A DNA stretch of 6,594 nucleotides, taken from Anaerolineae bacterium (GTDB lineage Bacteria > Chloroflexota > Anaerolineae > Aggregatilineales > Aggregatilineaceae). Position 1 is the stretch's first letter. Every line of letters begins with the position of its first letter. Positions 1 through 4,629 of this stretch are shown one piece after another. Location of the stretch: NCBI GenBank assembly GCA_016929355.1, contig JAFGJA010000539.1, positions 1 to 6,594 on the forward strand, written 5' to 3'. A program made the translations under genes and the position numbers. The notes under the pieces are model-generated. The model saw only the letters and a program-made list of their open reading frames with translations, was not told where the DNA came from and searched no databases.

Positions 1-95
1 CACAGAGAAAAACGAGGTTAAAGGCAAAAGAAAACCCTATTTTCATCTCTTTGATGTGTCGCCGCTCGTGGCGGCATGGTGAACTCCTTTGAAAT

Positions 96-125
96 GTAGG
101 GGCGACTTTGCAAACCCGCCCCGAC
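96..125. repeat. Dispersed GTAGGGGCG-type hairpin repeat
   Basis: The arm GTAGGGGCG (96-104) pairs with CGCCCCGAC (117-125): six G-C pairs (99-104 with 117-122), one A/G mismatch, then two more pairs. The 12-nt loop contains the small palindrome TTTGCAAA (107-114). The opening GTAGGGGC is identical to that of the larger palindrome at 4069-4136, so these look like members of one dispersed intergenic family. Repeats of this general look are common between genes in Chloroflexota and cyanobacteria. No T-run follows, so it is not a standard terminator. Confidence 0.6.
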
Positions 126-178
126 AAAAATCAGGTTCGCTAACCATATCTACCTCACTCCAGATGCACGATTTGCTT

Positions 179-207
179 CCCCCTCTCCGCGCGTGGAGGG
201 GGGTGAG
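179..207. repeat. C-rich/G-rich dispersed hairpin repeat
   Basis: CCCCCTCTCC (179-188) faces GGAGGGGGG (195-203) across a short GCGCGT loop, with one unpaired base in the stem, followed by TGAG. The same kind of sequence occurs at 2754-2801 and at 6557-6594, so this is one of three related pyrimidine/purine hairpins in the window. It resembles the CCCCTCTCC...GGAGAGGGG intergenic repeats widespread in Chloroflexota genomes. No function can be read from the sequence. Confidence 0.55.
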
Positions 208-406
208 ATTATGGGGGATTGTACGGCGTGCGGCGCGAATAATCTAGCGCAAATACTACAATGATTAATGTTTCGTGAGAATTTCCCCCAAAACGCCTGA
301 GCGCGCTAGACTGGGGCGAGAGGCGGTGGTAACTTGACGATAATCAAGTGCAATCTATCACAAGCCTTTCTATAATCTAAACGGATAAACGCAAGTTGTG
401 CGATCT

Positions 407-448
407 TTCACGCGAATTGCGATAATCTGTCATGTGATTCGGCGTGAA
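407..448. promoter_or_regulatory. Bulged inverted repeat, possible operator
   Basis: TTCACGCGAAT (407-417) is the reverse complement of ATTC-GCGTGAA (437-448), except for one extra G at 441. This gives an 11-bp dyad around a 19-nt centre that contains GATAAT (421-426). The right arm lies between the possible -35 and -10 boxes at 427-456, so a protein bound here could block or activate transcription of the ccm genes. As RNA it could also be a hairpin. The regulator is unknown and the role is inferred from position only. Confidence 0.35.
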
Positions 449-456
449 GATATAGT
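427..456 (+). promoter_or_regulatory. Candidate sigma70-type promoter for the ccm operon
   Basis: CTGTCA (427-432, 4 of 6 matches to TTGACA) is separated by 18 nt from TATAGT (451-456, 5 of 6 matches to TATAAT). Transcription would begin near 463 and give a leader of about 155 nt before ccmF. Other -10-like boxes nearby are TATAAT at 371-376, GATAAT at 421-426, TATTAT at 456-461 and TATAAA at 581-586, but none has a better-spaced -35. The assignment is tentative. Confidence 0.25.
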
Positions 457-512
457 ATTATATTTTTCATGAATATCTATCCATCAATGTGTAATGAACT
501 TTTTTTCAAACG

Positions 513-571
513 AGCAGCACATACAGTCGCTACGGGGCAGGGACTAGTGCCACGGCGGGCTGTGGGCTGCT
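513..571 (+). other. Possible folded leader upstream of ccmF
   Basis: Nested complementary segments are present: AGCAGC (513-518) with GCTGCT (566-571), ACAG (523-526) with CTGT (560-563), and GGCA (536-539) with TGCC (548-551). Together they would form a long interrupted hairpin ending about 50 nt before the ccmF start. No known riboswitch consensus is recognised, no T-run follows, and the inner stems are short, so it could be chance pairing. Confidence 0.25.
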
Positions 572-605
572 TGTGTCGTGTATAAATCGCTTTTTTAATT
601 GGATT

Positions 606-611
606 GGAGAG
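606..611 (+). promoter_or_regulatory. Ribosome binding site of ccmF
   Basis: GGAGAG lies 8 nt before the ATG at 620. It is the clearest Shine-Dalgarno sequence in the window and fixes the ccmF start. Confidence 0.75.
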
Positions 612-619
612 ACTGAGCC

Positions 620-2701
620 ATGATCGCAGAACTTGGCATTGTAACCACTGGCTTGGCATTTGTGGCGGCGGCGTATGCGTTAGTCATCTCATTGGCTGGC
701 GCGGCGCTGCACCGTGATTCGTGGGTCGTCAGCGCGCGGAATGCGGCATTGATGACCTTCCCCCTGTTGACCGGCGCGAATTTGCTGCTGATCTGGGCGC
801 TGCTCAACCATGAGTTCAGCATCGCGTATGTCTGGCAGACTTCCAGCGTGGATACGCCCGAACAATACCTGATCACCGGGTTGTGGGGCAGTCAGGCCGG
901 ATCGCTGTTGTTTTGGTCGTGGTTGATGAGCGCATTTGTGTTTGCGACGCTGCTGCTCAACTGGAAAAGTCAGCGCCGCCTGATGCCCTACGTGATCGCG
1001 GTCACGATGGCGACATTGGGCTTTTTCCTGATTTTGAACACCTTCATTGAGAATCCCTTCGCGCGGTATTGGGTTATGGCCGATGGTTCGGTCGAAGAAG
1101 CGGTCTTCGAACCAAGCGGCGCGATCCAACTGGCGAATCCGAGCGATGGGCAGGGCTTGAATGCGCTGCTGCGGCATTTCGGGATGGTCTTCCACCCGCC
1201 GATGTTGTATCTCGGTTTTGTTGGCTTCGTGATCCCGTTTGCCTTTGCGATTGCGGCGCTGGTCACGGGGCAGCTTGGCTCAAACTGGCTGAAGGCAACG
1301 CGCGCCTGGGCGTTGGGCGCATGGCTGTTTTTGAGCATGGGCCTGCTGCTGGGCGGACGCTGGGCCTATGACGTGCTGGGCTGGGGCGGTTACTGGTTCT
1401 GGGACCCGGTAGAAAATGCCGCGCTGCTGCCCTGGTTGACCGGGACGGCGTTTTTGCACAGCGCCATCGTGCAGGAAAAGCGCGGGATGCTCAAGTTCTG
1501 GAATATGCTGCTGATCATCCTGACGTTTTTGCTCGTGATCCTCGGTACGTTCGCCACCCGGTCCGGCGTGGTGAGCAGCGTCCATTCCTTCGCGGAATCA
1601 CCGATTGGCCCGCCGATGTTCGCATTTTTGGCGCTGTCGTTCCTGGTCAGCTTCGGGCTGTTGTTCTGGCGGCAGGGACGCGGTGATCTGCGCGGCGCAG
1701 ACGAACTTGATTCGCTGTTGAGCAAAGAATCCTTTTTCCTGATGAACAACTGGTTGTTCCTGGCGCTGACGATCCTGGTTTTCTGGGGATCGTGGGCGGA
1801 AGCGATCACGACCATTATGGTTGATCTCGGCCTGCGCGATACGATCATCAACCTGGGATCGGATTACTTCGAGCGTCCGATGGGTGTGCCCCTGCTGCTG
1901 GTCGGGATTTATATCCTGATGGGGATTGCACCGTTGGCCGCATGGCGGCGGACGACTGCCGAACGGTTGGGCCGCGCCATGTTAATCCCGTTCGCGCTCG
2001 CGGCGGCGGTTGTTGTGCTGCTGATTGTTACGGAAACAACTAACATTGGCGCGTTGATCGGGTATGGATTGGTCGTGTTTGTCGGTTTTGCGACCATCGT
2101 CGAAATTCTGCGCGGCGTGATGGCGCGGGCGCAGCGCGGCGAAAATGTGTTTATCGCGTTGGTGCGCCTGGTGGCGCGCGATCAACGGCGCTATGGCGGC
2201 TATTGCATCCACCTGGGGATGGTGGTGTTGGGCATCGGCGTGATCGGTAGTTCAATGTTTCAGGATACGCACATGAATACGCTCAAAGTGGGCGAGCGCA
2301 TGACGTTAGGCGATTACACTTTGCAGCATAACGGGCTGTTCCAGGCGGAAGCGGAAGATGGTCGCCAGATGGTTATCGCCAACGTGACGATCTTCAAAAA
2401 TGGCGTGATCGTGGATCATGTGCGGCCCCGGATTGATTATTACCCCTCTGGCGAACGGATGAGTATTCCCGGCAATCACAGCACGCTGGCCGAAGATTTC
2501 TACGCGCGCATTGAGGATATGAGGGGCAATACGGTCACGTTCCGCGTCTATCTGAATCCGTTGGTAAACTTGATCTGGCTTGGCGGCGCGATTCTGGTGA
2601 TTGGGACGCTGGTCGGACTCTGGCCGCAGCGTGAACCATCGCGCATGGCGCAACGGGCCAAACTGCCTGCGGGGATGCGCGGTGCGCCTGCCGGGGATTA
2701 G
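620..2701 (+). CDS. ccmF: Cytochrome c haem lyase subunit CcmF
   Basis: This is the integral membrane subunit of the System I haem ligation complex. It accepts haem from holo-CcmE and attaches it to the CxxCH cysteines of apocytochrome c outside the cytoplasmic membrane. The 693-aa product is slightly longer than E. coli CcmF (about 650 aa) and consists mostly of hydrophobic helices. The N-terminal CcmF signature NHEFSIAYV is at 63-71 and LWGSQAGSLLFWSW at 88-101. The haem-handling WWD domain WGGYWFWDPVENAALLPW is at 255-272. Four candidate haem-ligand histidines are H192 (in HPPMLYLG), H280, H322 (in SSVHSFAES) and H531 (in RRYGGYCIHLG), in the same order and settings as the four conserved histidines of E. 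coli CcmF. The large extracytoplasmic loop after residue 540 and the final helix near the C-terminus are also typical. A good ribosome binding site supports this start. CcsA and CcmC share the WWD motif, but the length and C-terminal region indicate CcmF. Confidence 0.96.
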   Translation: MIAELGIVTTGLAFVAAAYALVISLAGAALHRDSWVVSARNAALMTFPLLTGANLLLIWALLNHEFSIAYVWQTSSVDTPEQYLITGLWGSQAGSLLFWSWLMSAFVFATLLLNWKSQRRLMPYVIAVTMATLGFFLILNTFIENPFARYWVMADGSVEEAVFEPSGAIQLANPSDGQGLNALLRHFGMVFHPPMLYLGFVGFVIPFAFAIAALVTGQLGSNWLKATRAWALGAWLFLSMGLLLGGRWAYDVLGWGGYWFWDPVENAALLPWLTGTAFLHSAIVQEKRGMLKFWNMLLIILTFLLVILGTFATRSGVVSSVHSFAESPIGPPMFAFLALSFLVSFGLLFWRQGRGDLRGADELDSLLSKESFFLMNNWLFLALTILVFWGSWAEAITTIMVDLGLRDTIINLGSDYFERPMGVPLLLVGIYILMGIAPLAAWRRTTAERLGRAMLIPFALAAAVVVLLIVTETTNIGALIGYGLVVFVGFATIVEILRGVMARAQRGENVFIALVRLVARDQRRYGGYCIHLGMVVLGIGVIGSSMFQDTHMNTLKVGERMTLGDYTLQHNGLFQAEAEDGRQMVIANVTIFKNGVIVDHVRPRIDYYPSGERMSIPGNHSTLAEDFYARIEDMRGNTVTFRVYLNPLVNLIWLGGAILVIGTLVGLWPQREPSRMAQRAKLPAGMRGAPAGD

Positions 2702-2706
2702 GCATA

Positions 2707-3366
2707 ATGATTTACGATGATATGAGGATTATGAAAAATAAAACGCAGAGAAACCCCCACCTGACCTCTCCCATGCATGAGGGAGGAATCAAAGAAGGGG
2801 GTCAAGACGCAGGCAAACTGCGACAATTGTCCGCACGTTTGGTTATGGTATTCCTGTGTGCATTGGTGGCGCTGACCTTCGCCCTGCCCGCGATCCCTGC
2901 CGCCGCGCAAAGCCCGGATTTTAACCTGCCGCCGGGTGTGACCTATGATGACGTGATCGATGTGGCGAGCGAGATGGAATGTGATGTCTGTGAAGGCATC
3001 CCGCTTGATGAGTGCGAGAGTGTGGCGTGCCGCGAATGGCGCGAGGAGATCGCGCGGCAGTTGGGCGAAGGGCGCAGCAAAAACGAAATTCTCGATTACT
3101 TTGTCGAACGTTACGGCGCAGATGTGGCGACTTTGCCCCGCAGCGCAACGGATCGTTTTATCGCTTACGCCGTGCCGCTTGGCCTGGCGCTCGTCCTGGG
3201 TGTGTTGGGCGGGATGCAGGTCTGGCAGATGCGGCAGCGTGGTCAGCAAGCCGGGCAGAGCGTCCGCCGTTCCGGTGCAGGCAAATTCACGACGCGCCCC
3301 GTGCCGGATGATCTTGATCCGGCGTTGATCGAACGCTTACAACAGGAATTGGAAGGGTTGGATTAA
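2707..3366 (+). CDS. ccmH: Cytochrome c maturation protein CcmH (CxxC oxidoreductase)
   Basis: CcmH is a membrane-anchored thiol oxidoreductase that reduces apocytochrome CxxCH cysteines, or resolves mixed disulfides with them, before CcmF adds haem. From the start at 2707, a signal-like hydrophobic stretch spans about 45-67 and ends AAAQ. The CcmH domain follows with C92-D-V-C95 (family motif RCxxCQ, here ECDVCE). The three-helix bundle is next, including the family-typical FVERYGADVATLP and a C-terminal membrane helix (RFIAYAVPLGLALVLGVLGG). Two more cysteines, C103 and C108, lie just after the active site; this variant is, as I recall, common in Chloroflexota. The start is uncertain: ATGs also occur at 2722, 2731 (GAGG only 3 nt upstream), 2773 and 2845. 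Residues of about 16-36 are encoded by a dispersed hairpin repeat, so the mature N-terminal region may be an artefact of insertion. The start lies 5 nt after the ccmF stop, and ccmG follows by 2 nt, so all three are co-transcribed. Confidence 0.9.
   Translation: MIYDDMRIMKNKTQRNPHLTSPMHEGGIKEGGQDAGKLRQLSARLVMVFLCALVALTFALPAIPAAAQSPDFNLPPGVTYDDVIDVASEMECDVCEGIPLDECESVACREWREEIARQLGEGRSKNEILDYFVERYGADVATLPRSATDRFIAYAVPLGLALVLGVLGGMQVWQMRQRGQQAGQSVRRSGAGKFTTRPVPDDLDPALIERLQQELEGLD
2754..2801. repeat. Dispersed hairpin repeat inside the 5' end of ccmH
   Basis: An outer stem CCCCC (2754-2758) / GGGGG (2797-2801) encloses an inner stem CTCCC-type arm (2768-2772) / GGGAG (2781-2785), around the palindromic centre CATGCATG. 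Composition and layout match the C-rich/G-rich hairpins at 179-207 and 6557-6594, but here the repeat lies in frame within the start of ccmH and encodes residues of about 16-32. The GAGGGAGG at 2779-2786 looks like a ribosome binding site but has no start codon at a suitable distance. Confidence 0.55.
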
Positions 3367-3368
3367 TC

Positions 3369-4034
3369 ATGTCTGAGGAACTTACCACGAACACTACTGC
3401 TGAAGAGTCCTCTCAGCCCGATCTACCCAACTGGTTGCAGGATATGACCGAGGATGCGCCGCGCACGGCTGACGGTGGCCCGGTGGAGCAGAAATTCTCC
3501 ACGATGAGCATTGTCGGCATGGTGGCGATTGTGGCGCTGCTGGTGATGATCGGCTATTTGCTGCATCAACGCGGCAAAAGTACGGTCACGGAAGGCCCCG
3601 CGCCTAAATTCTCGGTGACGGTGTTTGATTATGCGCCGCTCGATTATCGGGGTGAGCAAATCAAACTGGCCGATCTCAAGGGGCAGGTGGTCGTGATCAA
3701 CTTCTGGGCGAGCTACTGCGGCCCGTGCCGTGATGAAGCGCCCCTGCTGGAAAATATGTATCGCGCCTATAAGGATCAAGGCGTCGTGTTCCTGGGCATC
3801 AATACTGATGATGTGGAACTCGAAGCCCTGGGCTATCTGGCCGAATACGACATTACCTATCCCAATGCACCGGACACGGGCGGTAAAATTTCCGAAGACC
3901 TCTACCGCACGACGGGTATCCCGGAAACGTTTGTGATCGACAAAAACGGGGATATTGCCTGGTCGATTCCCGGCCCGATCATGGATGGCGGGCGCGACCT
4001 GCGCGACGAGATCGATCAGGCGTTGCAGGGGTAG
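3369..4034 (+). CDS. ccmG: Membrane-tethered thioredoxin CcmG/DsbE (TlpA/ResA-like)
   Basis: This extracytoplasmic thiol-disulfide oxidoreductase keeps CcmH and apocytochrome cysteines reduced during haem attachment. The 221-aa product has an acidic cytoplasmic tail (1-42) with the segment LPNWLQDM at 19-26, one membrane anchor at about 45-65, and a TlpA-family thioredoxin fold from about 80 to the end. The active site is W113-A-S-Y-C117-G-P-C120. The family acidic residue follows at E123, and the cis-proline P185 sits in GIPETF, a form typical of CcmG/DsbE. The gene follows the ccmH stop by 2 nt; GGAAGG (3351-3356) inside the end of ccmH is a possible but distant ribosome binding site, so translational coupling is likely. 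By sequence alone ResA or TlpA would be alternative names; the ccm context favours CcmG. Confidence 0.9.
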   Translation: MSEELTTNTTAEESSQPDLPNWLQDMTEDAPRTADGGPVEQKFSTMSIVGMVAIVALLVMIGYLLHQRGKSTVTEGPAPKFSVTVFDYAPLDYRGEQIKLADLKGQVVVINFWASYCGPCRDEAPLLENMYRAYKDQGVVFLGINTDDVELEALGYLAEYDITYPNAPDTGGKISEDLYRTTGIPETFVIDKNGDIAWSIPGPIMDGGRDLRDEIDQALQG

Positions 4035-4040
4035 CGTTTA

Positions 4041-4167
4041 TGGAGAAAATAATTCAAACGCGCATCACGTAGGGGCCGACCAGCGTGTCGGCCCAGGGCG
4101 AACGCGAACCAGAGGTTCGGATTGGTTCGCCCCTACAAGATCGTGCAGAATCTATTTGTTTTCTCCA
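4041..4167. mobile_element. MITE-like element with terminal inverted repeats
   Basis: TGGAGAAAATAA (4041-4052) faces TTGTTTTCTCCA (4156-4167): 11 Watson-Crick pairs and one T-G pair. Both ends are bordered by TTA (4038-4040 and 4168-4170), which would fit a 3-bp target duplication. The interior carries the large GC-rich palindrome at 4069-4136. There is no transposase, so if it is mobile it would depend on one elsewhere. The short TIRs and the 3-bp flanks could be coincidence. It lies 6 nt after the ccmG stop and would form a large hairpin in the operon mRNA. Confidence 0.4.
4069..4136. repeat. Compound GTAGGGGC palindrome (branched hairpin)
   Basis: Outer arms GTAGGGGC (4069-4076) and GCCCCTAC (4129-4136) are perfect complements. 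Inside, GGGCCGAC (4073-4080) pairs with GTCGGCCC (4087-4094), and GGGCGAAC (4096-4103) pairs with GTTCGCCC (4125-4132). Within the second hairpin, CGAACC (4105-4110) pairs with GGTTCG (4114-4119). The arms overlap, so the sequence can switch between a closed cruciform and two side-by-side hairpins. It shares its first eight bases with the repeat at 96-125. Confidence 0.75.
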
Positions 4168-4169
4168 TT

Positions 4170-4240
4170 AGTTATCAGTTTTAAGTTATCAGTTATCAGG
4201 TTAAGCCCCGATTTCGCTAAAAGGTGATAACTGATAACTG
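4170..4240. repeat. GTTATCA iterated inverted repeat
   Basis: AGTTATCAGTTATCA (4184-4198) and TGATAACTGATAACT (4225-4239) are perfect 15-bp complements around a 26-nt loop. A further copy of AGTTATCAGTT sits just upstream at 4170-4180. The arms are themselves tandem copies of a 7-bp unit, AGTTATC. The structure ends about 20 nt before the start of the CcmI-like gene. It is AT-rich with no following T-run, so it is not a standard terminator; such iterons are seen as dispersed intergenic repeats in several large bacterial genomes. Confidence 0.7.
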
Positions 4241-4260
4241 TCTACTAAAAAAGAGAATCA

Positions 4261-4626
4261 ATGTCCACAGAAATGATGTTTGCTTCCCTGATCATCGCGG
4301 CGGCGACGGCGACGTTTGTGATGTTTCCCTTTTTCCGACGCGATCCCGATGCGCCGCTGCCGACGCGCAGCAAGACCGGACGCCAACAGCGTACCTATGA
4401 AACGCTGTTGACCGAAAAACAGCGCGTGCTGCGGCAGATTCGTGATCTTGATCTCGATTACGATATGGGTAAAATGCCGAACGCCATTTATGCCAGCCAG
4501 CGTGTGTATCTCATTAAGGTGTATGTGGCGATTGCGAGCCGCCTGGATGAAATTGAAATCGAACTGGATGAAAAACAGGCCCGCGTAGAAGACGCTATCG
4601 CCGCTTATCGTCAGAAATTGGATTAA
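4261..4626 (+). CDS. CcmI-like small membrane protein (N-terminal module only)
   Basis: The 121-aa product has one N-terminal membrane helix (about 6-25), followed by a basic stretch (RR at 26-27, then RSK and RQQR to 44) that predicts an outside-to-inside orientation. A charged helical region follows, with the segment ending LRQIRDLDLDYDMGKM (57-72) and a second long helix to the end that is probably a coiled coil. A membrane helix followed by leucine-rich L-x-x-L-x-x-D-x-x-x-G is the layout of the N-terminal part of CcmI, whose cytoplasmic leucine-zipper loop supports assembly of the haem ligation complex. The TPR half that binds apocytochrome is absent. The ribosome binding site is weak (AAGAGA, 4251-4256). 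The gene is separated from ccmG by two repeat structures and is followed 3 nt later by the cytochrome fusion gene. CcmI relationship is inferred from layout and context; a lineage-specific protein of unknown role is possible. Confidence 0.6.
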   Translation: MSTEMMFASLIIAAATATFVMFPFFRRDPDAPLPTRSKTGRQQRTYETLLTEKQRVLRQIRDLDLDYDMGKMPNAIYASQRVYLIKVYVAIASRLDEIEIELDEKQARVEDAIAAYRQKLD

Positions 4627-4629
4627 TTT

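Larger units (their letters stand above)
1..619. other. Long non-coding region upstream of ccmF
   Basis: No convincing coding region is visible on either strand. The stretch holds two dispersed GC-rich hairpin repeats (96-125 and 179-207), a small hairpin GCCGC/GCGGC at 61-75, and an AT-rich part from about 360 to 505 with a bulged inverted repeat and possible promoter boxes. A potentially folded segment lies just before the gene. Transcription of the ccm genes downstream most likely starts somewhere between 360 and 600. I see no tRNA, CRISPR or recognisable riboswitch. The gene before this gap is outside the window. Confidence 0.7.

Noticed and set aside
61..75. GCCGC/GCGGC hairpin as a terminator of an upstream gene
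   Set aside because: The stem is only 5 bp, no T-run follows, and no upstream coding end is visible.
334..376. Promoter built from TTGACG (334-339) and TATAAT (371-376)
   Set aside because: Both boxes are individually good, but the 31-nt spacing is far outside the usual 16-18 nt.
477..876. Minus-strand frames (477-659 and 595-876) that could suggest a divergent gene before ccmF
   Set aside because: The first has no domain or plausible start signal and the second overlaps the certain ccmF start; neither resembles a known protein.
2698..3249. A 183-codon open frame on the minus strand opposite ccmH
   Set aside because: It lies fully opposite a well-supported gene, has no recognisable domain, and is His/Arg-rich as expected of an antisense shadow in GC-rich DNA.
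3955..4227. A plus-strand frame running from the end of ccmG into the intergenic repeats
   Set aside because: It is a frame shadow of ccmG that happens to stay open through palindromic repeats; composition is not protein-like and there is no ribosome binding site.
4184..4239. Rho-independent terminator between ccmG and the CcmI-like gene
   Set aside because: The stem is AT-rich, the loop is 26 nt, and the sequence after it is A-rich rather than a T-run, so it lacks the hallmarks of a terminator.
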